From Leucocoprinus leucothites (Eukaryota > Basidiomycota > Agaricomycetes > Agaricales > Agaricaceae), in NCBI GenBank assembly GCA_013368445.1, contig JAACJO010000007.1, positions 620,001-684,000 of the forward strand: a stretch of DNA of 64,000 nucleotides. Direction: 5' to 3'. The position numbers and the translations under genes are program-made. A model generated the notes under the pieces. The model was given only the letters and a program-made list of their open reading frames with translations, had not been told where the DNA came from and made no database searches. Positions 46,758 through 59,696 of this stretch are shown in pieces (position 1 is the first letter of the stretch; each line of letters starts with the position of its first letter).

Positions 46758-48234
46758 ATGTCCCCTTATGACCTAGTTAACCAGGGCGATGCTAACCCAT
46801 CTCCCCCCACCAGATCCACATCACCATCATCTAGCCTCAGCATGAAGGACATCGCCGTCTCCTCCAATCGCCAGTCCCGCAACTCCCTTATCTACCCCAA
46901 GAAGCGCCCCTCCCCTAACGGTGTCCAGAAGGCCCTCAGGTCTCCCTCCTTCCTCGCCTCATATGCCCGTCGCTCCCCACGCTCAGCAAAGCTTGCTCTC
47001 CTCCAGCAGCAACAGCGTCTAAAAGAAGCCCAGTTCTGCAGAAAAGAGAGCGTGCTCCTTGAAGAGGAGTACCGCGACGAAATCCGCTACTATATGCATG
47101 ACATGGAGGTCAGTTTTTCTCTTTCCCCACAGTCACAACTTGCTCCGAAACGCCGTTGCTCAATTATTGTGGCATCTCCTCTAGCGCTTCACGATGTCAT
47201 CCACTCAGTCAATGGACCAACAGCCTGAGATCCGATGGCACATGCGTCCCTGTCTGGTGGATTTTCTCGTGGAAGTTCACTTCACCTTCCGTTTACGCCC
47301 GGAGACCCTCTATCTCACGCTTAATATTGTGGATCGCTATGTATCTCGTCGCATTGTCTACATCAAGCACTACCAGCTCGTTGGCTGTGCTGCTTTGTGG
47401 ATTGCTGCAAAATTCGAGGATGCGAAGGAAAGGGTTCCGACCGTGCAGGATCTTGCTCAAATCTGCCGCGAGACCTATGAGGAATCAGCGTTTATCCAGA
47501 TGGAAGGGCACGTCCTTTCTACCATCCAATGGACTCTCGGCCATCCAACCGCTGAGGCTTGGCTCAGGCTCATGTGCTGCGGACCCTACGCAGAGGATAC
47601 CAAGGTCCAGCATGTCGCCCGCTTCTTGATGGAAATCACCCTCTTCTATCGCGAGTTCATCAAATACGCCCCTTCGACAATTGCACTGGCTTCACTGACT
47701 CTCGCTCGCTACCTGTGTGGTAAGCCTCGGAGACTCTGGGAGGAAACGGATGAGTGCCTTGAAGTCATCGAACATCTTGATGCTCGGCTGTCCAAGCATG
47801 TCAATGATTTGTCGGAGACGCTCATCAAAAAGTACTCCTATGCCTTCTATTCCAAAGCAGCGACTTTTGTAGTCCAATACTATTTGCAAGGCGGTCGTTT
47901 TGTTCCTCAATCTCTTCCCTCGCTGCCTGTCACTCCCAAGCGCTCGACTGTGTCTGCGGCCACCACACCCATGAGCTCAACGACATCGCTGTCAGACATG
48001 TCGGACGATATGCCACTCACTCCGACTACGCCGACGTTCTCTAGCGATCCGTTCTCGGGTTCATATACACCAGACAACAAGGAAAATCAACCGACGCATT
48101 TTGAGCCTGTGCTGAACAAGCATCGTGTGGAATCTGTTCCAGAGCAGTATCTCCCCCATGACTTTGTTACCTTCGGTCGATCTGCTCTTCACAATCTGAA
48201 CATTTCGTCACCTCGAACAACACTTGTTTCATAG
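46758..48234 (+). CDS. CLN1: G1 cyclin, Cln type
   Basis: Predicted 466-residue cyclin driving G1/S entry with a Cdk1-type kinase. Exons 46758-47108 and 47185-48234. The cyclin box starts around residue 100: YRDEIRYYMHDME, then RWHMRPCLVDFLVEVHFTF, LTLNIVDRYVSRR and LVGCAALWIAAKFED, with a second cyclin fold including FIKYAPSTIALASLTLAR. The order and sequence fit fungal Cln/Puc1 cyclins rather than B-type; I see no clear destruction box before the cyclin box. The tail is rich in Pro, Ser, Thr and Asp (SDMSDDMPLTPTTPTF), a PEST-like segment expected to be phosphorylated for SCF-mediated turnover. The start was set at the ATG at 46758; the frame is open further upstream but Cys-rich and unlike a cyclin. 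Confidence 0.88.
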
Positions 48235-49627
48235 CGGTTTTTCCCCCTTGTATTCCCGCCCTTCTTTCTTCCGTCGTGTCCAAAATGCAACAGTCCGCAA
48301 AATGTATCATCAATACACACGTCAAATCGACCAATCGCGCAGCACATTTCATCTTCGCAATCCACACATCCATTCATACACCGATCCATCCATCAACTTC
48401 CCTAGCAATTGTCTCGAAATCATCATCCGCATCCACTATTCTATTCTGGCAAGGCGCACAACCTATATCAGGGGAAAAGATGGATATCGGGCGGTGGGAC
48501 AGAGTATCATCGCCTCGAATTTGGCATTTGTCGAAGCTTCGAGGTCGTCGTCAAACAGTTATAGTATGTTTGCTTGCTGCCTGGACTCTCCGCTCCCTTT
48601 TCCGTTCTTTCCGTTGGCTTTATCTTTCCGGAGAGATAGTCTAGCATATGCGGTCCTTTTTTGCATCTCCTGGGCCAGTTTCACAATCATCCGACTATTA
48701 CACTCATTCTCATCTCCCTCACTATGCATCCCACTTTTTCATCCAACTCACTTTGCAACATAATCATCACCCTCCATCCAATCTTTTCTCTGCAAGACGG
48801 CAGCGTTTTTTCTTAGTTCAAGCCGTCTCCTTTCGTTGTAAGAAGTATTTTATTCTTCACTTTATATATAGTTCTCCTTCCCGTCCTGGCTCCCCACTGC
48901 GTCTAACCAGTGGATGCCACGGTGACTCTATCTTTTTGGTCTTGACCTCTTGCACCCTCCCTCCCTCGCACACACACGTATCTTCTCTTATCCGACCCAC
49001 CGCAATTTCGTCATCGTAGCTACTTTGCCTTGAATCCGCTTTCATCCGAACTTGTTTGCATTCCCCCAATTGATCTGTAGTTACATTCCATCAACCAATA
49101 CCAGGCTTGTACTTGGGCCACAAGGACTTTCATTTCGTCTGCGTGTACGTCAACTATAATACATCTGGCTCTTGTTCAAAGCCACTGGAACCCACATCCA
49201 TTGCACAACTGAGCGCCTGATGAAGCTTTTTTGTTCAGCCACACATTCTGGCTGTCAAAAGCATCCTGGTAACCAGCTTTAACCCCGAACTGATCTAGGG
49301 ACGAATTTGTGCAGCTTGTCCGACGTGAGAGAACAGATAGTGGAGCATTTCGGCTTCCGACATAGACCCCTTGTATTTGATCTCGACAGACTTCCATGCC
49401 ATTCTGCCTTGCGGCATCAGCAGGCCCTGAATTAAACTTGGGATTACCCCACTGATGATGCGTTGGTGCACCGGTGCTATCTATCTCAGAAAGGCGGAGA
49501 TATCCCAGGCTAAACTGGTCTGAGAGATGTCAAAGGTACAACATATCACATATGGAATAAGGTTACTACATATATGCGAAGTGCAAGAAGCCAGCAAGCA
49601 TAGAGTTTGTTACCATATGATACTCCT
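48235..49627. other. 1.4-kb gene-free region, cyclin 3' side
   Basis: Lies between the convergent stop codons of the cyclin and oxidoreductase genes. Much is pyrimidine-rich on the plus strand, with imperfect CATCCAT units near 48355-48400 and a short CA run near 48970. I find no supported gene; part may be a long cyclin 3' UTR. Confidence 0.45.
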
Positions 49628-51807
49628 TTATTCTAGGATCCACTGGTCGCCATTCTTCTTGATGCCAACGGGCCTCTTTTCATCCAAACTGATGCGACCA
49701 GCGTTAAGAATGGCGGTCGTCAAGACCGTGTTCCGAATCGTAGGAAGACCGTGCTTATCGAATTCCGAAGGCGCAATCTGACCAGCGTTCACACTGCGCG
49801 CAGCGTCAATGAATTTTTCAATCGAGATGTAGCCATATCCACGTTGACCATCGAAATGACCTGTTTCTGATGGGGAGTATTTCATGCTAGCACGGGCACC
49901 ACGGTGTTAGCAATTGCATAAAAGCATAAAAGGAAGTTGATGGTTGAAATGAAGATGGGCGAGGGTTGGATGGATATGTATCATAGGCCGATCGGCCGTT
50001 TTTGTTTTCGCTTTGTTTTTTGAAATTAGTGGATCATATACTCACTAGAATGGGTTATACCACGCTTTCCCGGTCTCGTCAACAGTGACGTCGTAGCCTC
50101 TGTGAGCTTGATCGATGTTGATGTCCCCCTGAAAGAGAGCCAAACAATGTCGGTGGTACTATTCCTACAAGAACTCGGAGTAGGTCCAAGGACCAAAACA
50201 TACCTTTTCACCCATATAATACCAATGTTGTCCGGTATGGATACCGGCCTTGAGCGGTGCTGTCCAGCTTGCGGTGTAAACAGCTGTTCCTCTGTGCTTG
50301 GGACTCTTGATCGACTGCCAGTCTACGAGAAGGGTGATGGTGTCCTCGGTCTCCGGTACGCAGTTGTAAGGCTCGCTTGTAGCGATACCCGCTGCAGCAC
50401 TGGCAACTACGCGGGTTGGAACGGCGAGGTCCTGGAGGATCCAGCAGCAGATGTCGATGTGATGGGATGAAAGGTAATAACTATATAGAAGCAAAGAGAG
50501 CGTCTCATTAGTCAAATCTCAAGAACCCAGCGAATAGGGATGTGTATGTGCGCGTGCGGAGCGGTTGGTGATGGGTGGCGATATGAACGTTGGAAAGAAG
50601 GGGGGGATGGCACTTAGCCGTAGAATTGCCTCTTACCTGATGTCCGAGTCCTTGCCTGCCCAGGCGCGGAAAGTCTCGAGTTGGCTCTTGGGCTGGCTCA
50701 TCCACGCGTTGAAGAAATTGAATTCGCCCAATGTTTGAGCTCGTGCTTTGGCATCGCTGTAGACAGGATCGAAGCTAACGGACGATATTGTATTAAAAAC
50801 CTATTTTGACCGACAGAGAAGACGAGGACGGAAGAGGCTCACCGTTTGTGGTGCTCGACGAAGCATACGACTTTGTGCTTTTCCGCAGCGGCGATCAGCT
50901 CATTGTGATGAGAGAGGAGTTGAGTTGCAGGTTTGGTAACGAGAACGTGGATCCCTCGCTCGATGGCGTAAATCGCGATATTGTAGTGAGTGTCTGGTGA
51001 ATTTTGACCGGGTCAATTGGTAAATAAGTGCGGAGCTAATGGCAGTGGGCCTACTATCAGGTGTGAAGATGATAACTGCGTCGCCTGGCTTTAGCTTGTC
51101 GATGGCCTCTTTGTCTATTGAGCGGCGAATAGTCCCAGATTAGCTTGAGTTGATGCAGAGTTGGAGCATAGATAAGTCACTCACATGCCTCGGGATCGAC
51201 ATTGCCATTCTTGGGGAACTCGTCAAACCTGATGTATTGGTTAGTAGGTTTGTTTGTAAATATCACGGAGCACTTACTCGAGGTCCATACCCTTGTAAAC
51301 TTGACCAATATTTTGTGCGAGGTGCTGGCGGATATCGGGGAATTTCTTTCCATTAACACCCACCATACCAAGCTTATCGATCTACAGAGTAACATTCAAC
51401 CCGAGGACCTTGCGCTGTGGAGTGATATGATTACCTTGCCCAATCGTCGAAGGTCAAAGAGCGTTAAACCAACAACCTTGATGGGTTGAGCATACAGGTT
51501 TGAGCAAGTTGTGCACGAAGATACATACTCCGATCTAATCATCGTAAAGGTGAGCTTGCTAACTGACAAGTTCTTGACTTGGAATCTGACCTTTTTGTCT
51601 GATTTTGAGGCGCCAACACCAGTCCATCCTGTAGTGTACTCTCCCTTTACAATGTTTAGCAATCACCATCGATATCAAACCGTACGAGCCGCGGTTACTC
51701 ACAGTACCACCTGTCGGTTAAAGAGATTAGACGAGGTAGGAGTGTGTCAAGAGTTTATGCGAAGACTTACACATCAAGACGTTCAGTTTGGGTTGTTCTG
51801 CCGGCAT
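49628..51807 (-). CDS. Gfo/Idh/MocA-family NAD(P)-dependent oxidoreductase
   Basis: Predicted 418 residues in twelve exons: 51771-51807, 51703-51710, 51591-51644, 51435-51476, 51278-51381, 51185-51228, 51055-51114, 50843-50993, 50637-50774, 50204-50480, 50046-50128, 49628-49886. The N-terminal Rossmann start NVLMCGTGEYTTG has the Gly-rich turn, split by an 8-nt exon. The middle has [20 protein letters not shown], then [15 protein letters not shown], the family's E/T-K-P signature for cofactor and substrate, and [17 protein letters not shown]. The C-terminal sheet domain has [10 protein letters not shown], with a His in the usual catalytic place, and [19 protein letters not shown]. The family acts on sugars, sugar acids or inositols; the substrate here is unknown. 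The number of small exons is high but all phases agree. Confidence 0.87.
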
Positions 51808-53050
51808 GGTGTACACAGGATTGACGAAGAGATGTAGCAAGGGGGTCGTAGATGGGTTCTGGGAGAGGTTGAGCAATGGAACGCATGGTCGAGCTTCGCC
51901 CTCTTTAACGACTTCGGGAGGGGAAACTCAGGAGAATTACGGACCGTGAAGGTTTGGCGGACCGGAGACCCCGGCCATTCCGTCGCCGGTTCGAGGTCAA
52001 GGTTGAGGAGCAAAGCATATAATTTGCTATTGGAGGGTTCAAGCTCAGGAGTTACGAGTGGAGGGTATCGGGTGTATCAAATACGCGCCGGACGGACGTG
52101 TTAGCCGGGAGATAGGCAATGATTGAGAGTAAAGAACTTGACTGGAATTTACGAAGTACATTAACAAGAAACCCTACGCTTGTACATTGCTTGGATCGTC
52201 TTCCTTCGGGTAAACTTAGGGCTCAAATGCAAGATTATTGTTGTGGTGTATATCCACACACGACTAGAAGTACACTAGACAACCAAGAGCAATAGCAAGT
52301 GATATACGGTTAATTCCAAGGCATCAAAGCAAGTTTAAGTCGGATATCGTCCAGGGGAGTAGCGCAGGTTTTCATGAAAACCGGCTAGAGAAGCACTCAA
52401 GTAGTACATGCGACCAGAATTCCGAGGAATAACTTCGCCGAATCGAGCCCTGCAAGCGACATTCTGTGTTGGAATAGTTGAAGTTGCAAAGCTGGGGTGA
52501 CGTTGGGTTTACGTCACGTGAACTACCACGTGCAGTGCCTCGAATATTGGTTGCACTACACGCCAGGAAACGAGGATGAACGCGGAAAGAACTTGGAATA
52601 TAGTGAGAGGCTGGGAGGCCGGATGCACGATCCAACAACCTGGCAGAATGGCAGCAGAGGCACGGACAGATAGCGAGAAAAAATTACGGAGGATGCCAGC
52701 GGCAGTTGAATATATATGGCAAGCGGACTAGACTGGGGTTGGGACGGATATGCGATGGACAGATGGACGCAGAAATCGAGGCAGGCTCGCTGGGCATCGG
52801 ATAGGCTAGCTGAGTTAGGAGACGATGGGCAGGGTGTGCAGCGATGGGGATATGGCGTCGGTTGTGGATGGTAGAAGTAGAGAACAGGGTGCGCGGTGAG
52901 TGTAGGCTGGGACTGGGGACGCCTCCGACCAAGCCACCTGGCCCTTTCTTTCCCGCTCCCCATCAGTCTTTCCTCCCACATCCTCTTTCTCCTCTCCACC
53001 ACCCGCCTCCTCTCCGTCCCCGCTCCCGTCCCCATCCCCCAGCCCCATCC
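51808..53050. promoter_or_regulatory. 1.2-kb divergent region, oxidoreductase / ITC1-like
   Basis: Separates two divergent genes and should hold both promoters. No coding exon found. The last 120 bp before the ATG at 53051 are almost all C and T on the plus strand, a pyrimidine tract typical of fungal transcription-start zones. Confidence 0.5.
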
Positions 53051-56000
53051 ATGCCCACCTGTCGCCGCAAGCGCGTCGTCCTCACAGAACCCTCCCAGGA
53101 CCTCGTTCGCGCCCTCCAGACAGACCCAGAGCGTGACGTCTTTTACCTCCAAGAAACTGGCGAGATCTTCGAGTCCTATGAGTGCGTCCATCCTCCCCAC
53201 CCCATCCAAACTCTTGACCATCGTCTCTTCCAGGGCCTATGCTGCACGCATGTCCTTTTATCGCCTCAGGCAGTTTCAATGTGAGGTGACCGGCAAAAGC
53301 GGCCTAGACTATTTCCAGGCAGTCGAGAGTGAGCGCCAGGAGGCTCGCACCTTGCACGCTCGTTTTCCCGAACCTCTCAAGTCCCGTGTTCTCAGGGCGG
53401 TACAGTGGCGTATGTTCATCTCCTCATATTCCCTCTAAATTACCTGCTCACTCTTCTAAAGAGGTTATGGGTCGACTCGATCATCTCGTCGAAGCTGTCT
53501 TTGACCGCTTCAAAGATCGTTACTTCAAAGATGAGAGTATGTCCCCATGCATTGTATCATGTCGCCGTCGACTCACGTTTACCTCTATAGAGGTCATTGT
53601 TGAGATTGAGGGCGTCAAGCAAGTCGCTTCTAATAACTAATGACACTAGTACTTATCTACACGCCACCCAGGTACTACGGTCTCATCATGAAAGTCTATC
53701 CTCCTCGTTTCAACTCCGACGAACAGAGAAGAGATGCTTACGAGGATCCATCCCTCAACCGTCTCGATGAAGAAACCCATGTCCTTGGTGCAGATCTCAA
53801 TATTCCACTTGCAGAATCGAACCAGAAGGATGATCCAGAGCTGTACTACTACTGGATCTATATTCTCGAGTTTGAGAAAGAGAAGGGGGAGAAGGGCAAG
53901 AAAGAAATTGTGCCCAAAGTCATTGGTAGTACCATGGAATGTCACTGTGGAATTATGAGGTATGCTCCTCAACTTCCTGATTCTTTCGTGGCGTTCACAT
54001 TCATCTAGTCGGGACCGCCTGTCATTCTCGAAGTCGATACTTCGGCGTTTCATTCGAGATTGCGTCGACCGCGATGCTGCCGTTGCCTCTCCGTGGACCG
54101 TGAAACCTCTAATAGCGAAACACTACGGTGTGGACACTATTATGCCCGAGGAAACCCGCAAAGGTGTTGAAGACATCAAAAAGGGCGAAATTGATAAACG
54201 AAAGAAAATCTGGGAGGATAGAGAGGGTCCACCTACCAAAAAACAAAAGAAGATGACTGCTGCGCAGGAGGGGAAGGGTATGTTGTATTCTCCAAATCCG
54301 GCCAATTCATTTTATTGAGCAATTATATAGCTGAGAAGAAGGAGCGTGAAGCACAGGAGAGGGCTGAGAAGGAGAGATTGGCAAAGGAAGAAGCTGAACG
54401 TCTCGCTGCGGAAAAGAAAAAGAAGAAACCTGTCCGCTATCCCACAGAGGATCTCGACATACGGATATCCGACAAAGACAAGAAGGCTGGAGTTAGTCTG
54501 CAACGACCAATGGCCCAACGGTCTGGTCTCCCGTTGAATGAAACACCAAATACTTTTGAGGCATTATTACTCTGTTGGAATTTCTTGAACGCTTATGGGT
54601 AAATCTTTTGTTCTTTCGTTCCCTTTACGAGATTCAAATCTATTGACAGTGAGCCACTCCACATCTGGCTATTTACGTTGGACGATCTGGCATGTGCTCT
54701 ACAACATACAATACCTGACCTACCTTGTCCGCTACTCGCCGAAATTCATTCAAACCTCATCTATAACCTACGGACCGTTTCCTTCACCCGCCACAATGCA
54801 ACGCTGTCGCTCCTTAAGCTCAAAGAGACACTTGGCCCTGACCATCAAGTCTTTGGAGTCACCATCGAGGATTTGACCAATGCCATGTCCGAAGTGGGCA
54901 ACAATTGGGAACGGGTTCCGTTGCGGCACGCCGAGGGTCGAGAAGGTTGGGAAGATGCATTAATTGGTTGCCTCAAAGACGTTGGTACCCTCCCAGCTCT
55001 CGTGCATTCACTTTCCATACTCACGTTCGTATTTCAGCATGCCAACCTCGATAACTTCCCGAGACTGAGAGAAATCTTGTCTTTATTATTTTTCGCACCA
55101 CCTGATGATGCAGTAGAGACTGACTCTCCCGAGCATCAAATCCTTACCATAGCTGCATCGCCCGCTGAACGCTACTATTCCCTTTCTCCTGAAGACCGGA
55201 TTGCGATCCTCTCTTTCCTCTGTAACCAAGCAGTCTCTAGCAAAACAGTCCGCGCTCACATGGAAACTTGTGAAGAAGCCTTAACGGAGTATCGCAAAAC
55301 CCGAATCGACATCAATAGGCTGAAAAAACAATAGTATGTCGCCCCATGTAATATTACTCTTCAGCCATCTCAAATTTCTTTCTCAGCTTGCAGGAAATGA
55401 GTGTTCTTGCTGTTGAGGCTGAATTGACACCCAACGGCCCTAATGCGGCAAATGGCACCGGAGAAAACACGCCTATGAATGAAGCGAGCGAGTTATCGGA
55501 TACTTCCGTGGCAGACAATGTCTTAACTGCTAAAAAGAAAGGCAAGAAGCAAGATACTCGGACAACCAATGCCAAGGCAAGAAACGCAGCTCGTGCCAAG
55601 CTAGCCCAGCAAAAACATGCACTAGCAGAACATCGTCGATTAGACGAGGAAGTAAGCAAACTTGAGCGACGCCTTGAAAATATCGAACGCGAGTTCAGAC
55701 AACACGTTGGAGGTGTCCGTGCGAAACCGCTAGGGAAGGATCGGTTTTACAACCGCATCTGGTGGTTCGATGGTCTTGGCTGTACAGCGGCGAACAACCC
55801 GGCTCTTGGACAATATGGAACCGGACGGTTATTTATCCAGGGTCCGAGCGAATTTGATCTCGACATTCTAAAGAGACGAGAGGAGGATATAGATGCGAGG
55901 CGATTGGAGGAGGAAGGGAAGGAAGGGATCCTTGATCCTAGTGACTGGGCAGCTTATTCAACGGTTGAAGAGGTGAAAACCGATCTTGTCCTCGCTTACG

Positions 56001-56331
56001 GCCTTTCTGACCCCATCTACTCACCAGCTCGAAGAATATGTAGCATGGCTAAATACAAAAGGACATCGTGAGCTTGCTCTTAAAACGGCATTGACCAAGT
56101 GGTGGACCCCAATAACAGCAGGAATGAAGAAACGAATCACCGTCAGTCATTGATACTAGTGCTATGTGTTTAGTTTTACCCTGACGCCCTTAACCCTAGG
56201 ACCTCAATGCCAACCTCAAACTTCCTGACGCCCGACGTAGTTCCCGCAACAAGACAGGTCCCGGCCATGACATTTCCCAGCAACCGTATATGCAATGGAA
56301 GAACAAACGTGCTCTCACACCCAATCAATGA
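53051..56331 (+). CDS. ITC1: Itc1/Acf1-like ISWI partner (WAC, DDT, WHIM domains)
   Basis: Regulatory subunit of an ISWI chromatin-remodelling complex, positioning nucleosomes to repress transcription. Predicted 916 residues in eleven exons: 53051-53181, 53234-53409, 53462-53536, 53591-53618, 53672-53959, 54009-54277, 54331-54598, 54650-55333, 55387-55972, 56028-56141, 56200-56331. The WAC domain opens the protein (VFYLQETGEIFESYEAYAAR, FQCEVTGKSGLDYFQA). A basic coiled segment precedes the DDT domain (FEALLLCWNFLNAYG, LFTLDDLACALQH). WHIM-type motifs follow: YYSLSPEDRIAILSFLCNQ, and KPLGKDRFYNRIWWFDGLG, which in this family contacts ISWI and linker DNA. It ends in a basic tail. The fourth intron has a GC donor at 53619, chosen because it alone gives EGVKYYGLIMKV. 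Confidence 0.9.
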
Positions 56332-57040
56332 TGCTGTCCAGCAGATTTCGTACTTCTCTTGACGAGAACCCTTAGCTCGGGTCCAACTCCGCTGGGGTAT
56401 ATGACCCTCTTTTAACCCGACATAACAGCTGCAGTTGGCGGACTCCCTTATAACTTTTCCCCCTAGATCTTTAGTGTATATATCTCGGCATGAGACTTTT
56501 AACTTACAGCCTCCTCCATGAAAGGCAGGTCGCATACCCTGTACCGGTGTATGAATAGTGCAGTAATGATCACATATACATATGTGTAAAAACAAATGTT
56601 GGAGCGCCGGACCTAGTCGAAGCACCTGGAACCTTGGTGAAGAAGGGGGAACCCGAAGCAAACAAAACCCACAACGTGTGTGTTCGAATGAGCGCCATCG
56701 GAGTTTTATTATCAGGCCGTGGCTTTTTCATCATGTCGTGAGCAACGGAGAAGGCGACGCTAGCCGTTCAGGAGGATAGATGCCTCAAAGTTGTCCGTTA
56801 GCTGACAAGAGAGCAGCTGCATAAGTCGCATTTACAATGAGAAGAGCACGGAGAGGCAATGCAAGACCCGAGACACTTATCAATCGCCAAAAGGATATAC
56901 ATGATTAGATCCGTTACGAACTCCAATGCCGCCATTCCAACTTTCAAATTTTTATACAGTCATTCTCATGGGCAGTTCTATAAGACACCCAGGGGCTGGT
57001 ATCCCTACCCCACCCCACAATCATAACCTTTACGACTACC
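56332..57040. other. Intergenic, ITC1-like to transporter
   Basis: About 0.7 kb between two plus-strand genes, holding a 3' flank and a promoter. A minus-strand open frame of 161 codons overlaps it and the ITC1 3' end but shows no conserved motif, so I do not call it a gene. Confidence 0.5.
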
Positions 57041-59548
57041 ATGACCTCCTTACCGGTGCCCATGTCGTTCAGAGTGGGCTCAACGATGTCCGCTGCGTCC
57101 AGTGTTCGGGACGTCATTGCATCATGTGCGCCGTCCCTCTGCCTTTGTCCATTGCCACCATGTATACGAACTCATCAACCTTCTAGATCGTCGTGCTCAG
57201 TATATTGTTGCTGGTTCTATACGTGTTCCCACCCAGGCCGATGATGAAGTCATACTTTCGGACGAAGAGGACGAGGAGGCCCGTCTCGGACGTTTCGATG
57301 AACACGATGAAGACGACTATGATCATTGTGGACAGGGCATAGCAGTACCTACCGATGAGGGACGCTCACTACCTCAAGACGACTTTGTCAACCAATTGGA
57401 ATGGGACGAAGACCTTATCGCATCTGAGCCAACAATGGGGCCTGCGACTACTTCGGAGCATCCGCCATCAGGAGTGTCAGCAAGTTTGTCGGCTGTGAGG
57501 CGGGTGCCGGTTCCCTCTCAGGCGAAAGGTCCGCGTAAGACCGCATTGAAACAGCTGCCTGGGACGCCTGCGTCTCTTGGTGTCCGATGGGGTACACCTT
57601 TGCCCGAGTCTTCGAGATCTGGTACCGGTATGCCCGGCTCCTTGGGCATACGATGGGAGGACGCACCGCCTTCGCCAAAACCGAGAGAGACGACGCCATT
57701 ATTGGCGAAGGGAGCATCAGTGTCGTTTGATGTCTCTTCAAGACAAGTTCCGAGGAAGTTATCGATGGTGAAACATGGGGAACATGATCATCTGGGTGTG
57801 CTTTGTTCTACGGTACAACGGAGGCTTTCTAATGCCTCAACTACGAAGAGCGTTAGGTCGATTAAAACTATTCGGCATGTGGGTCAGAGCACCTTTGGTC
57901 AGACGGTGAGTTGGTTTGGAGCATGCATCGCTGCTAAATTCGTCTCTCATATGTGCATTAGTTGTTTAATTCAATTGCTATCTTGGTTGGTATCGGGATG
58001 CTCTCTGAGCCGTTGGCGTTTGCATACGCGGGTTGGTCCATGGGTACTGTCCTCATCACGATGTATGGCGCGTTGGCTTGTTACACGTACGTCCCGACAC
58101 CGCTGTTCCAACGGGTTCCGTTATTCATGTATCCATTCCTTTGTCCCCTTAGAGCAAAGATCCTTGCACGTATCATCTGTGCAGATCCACGTTTGAGGAC
58201 GTATTCCGACATCGGTCGGAAGGCGTTTGGTCCACGCGCGACAGTGTTCATCAGCTTCATGTTTTGCCTGGAATTGTTCGCTGTCAGGTGAGTGGACTTT
58301 CTGATTGCTTCTTGGTGTGTATTTCGGCTCAGTTGACGTGATTCTTTCCTAGTGTTGTTCTGGTTACCCTGTATGCAGACTCGTTACATACACTGATACC
58401 AAACTACTCGGCCAACACGTATAAGATTTGGGGTCTTCTAGTGTAGGTGTCTTTTAATCAAGTGATAAGGACTCCTAATGTTAATCCGAATCGTTTCAGA
58501 CTCATTCCGACGATATTTTTGCCACTATCGCTGCTCTCCTATACTTCGATTCTTGGTATCCTTTCAACAGTGCTTCTGATTGTAGTCGTGCTCGTGGATG
58601 GCGCGTTCAAAAAAGAGACACCTGGTAGCTTTTGGGACCCCGCCGAGACGACAGTTGGTGTCGTGAGCATAAGCAAGCTGGGTGTCGCATTTGGGTTATT
58701 TATGGCCGGTGTAAGTCTGTTCATCCAGTGTTTTCCGCGAACCATGCCTAACGGAGTTTCTTTGTGTAGTTTGCTGGGCACGCTGTTGTCCCTTCATTGG
58801 CGAGAGATATGACTGATCCTTCGGAGTTCGACAAAATGATCAACTGGGCCTTTGTGGCCGCTACTGTCATCTATTCTCTCATTGGCTATGCCGGGTATTT
58901 GATGTATGGGAACAGTGTGAGCGATGAGGTGCGTCCTGGTATGCGTCGTCGTCGAACATTTGTCTGATAGCTCGACAGATTAGTAAGGATCTGCTCAACA
59001 CCCCGGGATTTAACCCCTTGTTAAATCAGGCTGCGCTTTGGATGTTGGTCCTCAACCCTTTGTAAGTCTTATTGCCCATTCTTGATTATTATCATTGACT
59101 CACCTGTGTAGATCAAAATTTGCTCTTAACACCCGACCCGTGAGCTCCGCCGTTCATTTAACACCCAGCTACGTGATGTTAACCAACCGTCTAGCTGATG
59201 TCGACTCTGGAAATCCTCATGGGGTTGGACCTACCTGAACAAACTATTAAAAAAGAATCTGGAGCTTCGACGGAGGGCAAAAACAATCGCGCCACGATCA
59301 TAAAAATATTTGCGACTCTGCAGCGGATTACAGTGACCTGCGCTGCTGTGGTCGTGTCCATTTACATCCCCGAGTTCAGCGTTATGATGGCGTTTTTGGG
59401 ATCTTTCTCGGCGTTCTGTATCTCCGTCGTAGGGCCCATAGCAGCCAAGGTAAAGATAGAAGGAAAATGCGGCCTATTCGACGCCGCTATTATGTTTGTG
59501 GGAGCTGTAATGGCTATTTGGGGCACCATCGCTGCCTTCACGAACTAA
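57041..59548 (+). CDS. Vacuolar-type amino-acid transporter (AAAP family, Avt1-like)
   Basis: Predicted 662-residue proton-coupled amino-acid transporter, probably at the vacuole. Exons: 57041-57125, 57187-57905, 57962-58086, 58153-58287, 58353-58442, 58500-58710, 58770-58928, 58979-59061, 59112-59139, 59195-59548. A 265-residue cytosolic N-terminus is acidic and Ser/Pro-rich (LSDEEDEEARLGRFDEHDED), as in fungal Avt1. The membrane part starts with LFNSIAILVGIGMLSEPLAF, the conserved unwound first helix of the family, then roughly ten more membrane segments, including GHAVVPSLARDM between helices 6 and 7 and a final pair AFLGSFSAFCISVVGPI and AIMFVGAVMAIWGTIA. The splice join at 57125/57187 gives ASYRRAQYIVAGSI, which is why I start at 57041. 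It converges with the eIF3k gene. Confidence 0.88.
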
Positions 59549-59696
59549 CGAGAGCTTTAACGATTGCATCTTGTACTGCACTAAAATTGTATCTTGGTAC
59601 CAGCTGCTTTGATGACCTCTGTATTCACACCCGATGTTTGAGTAGATAAATAGAATCACTGAATCAACATGTATTGAATTAGGTGCCTACGATATC

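Noticed and set aside
48224..48763. Plus-strand frame of 179 codons after the cyclin gene
   Set aside because: It overlaps the cyclin stop region and is made of low-complexity Ser/Phe/Leu-rich sequence from a pyrimidine-rich stretch.
51960..52020. tRNA B-box-like GGTTCGAGG
   Set aside because: No matching A box, acceptor stem or T-run is visible at the right spacing, so it is not called a tRNA.
56176..56661. Minus-strand frame of 161 codons overlapping the ITC1 3' end
   Set aside because: It overlaps the last real exon antisense, has no recognisable motif and starts in 3' flank sequence.
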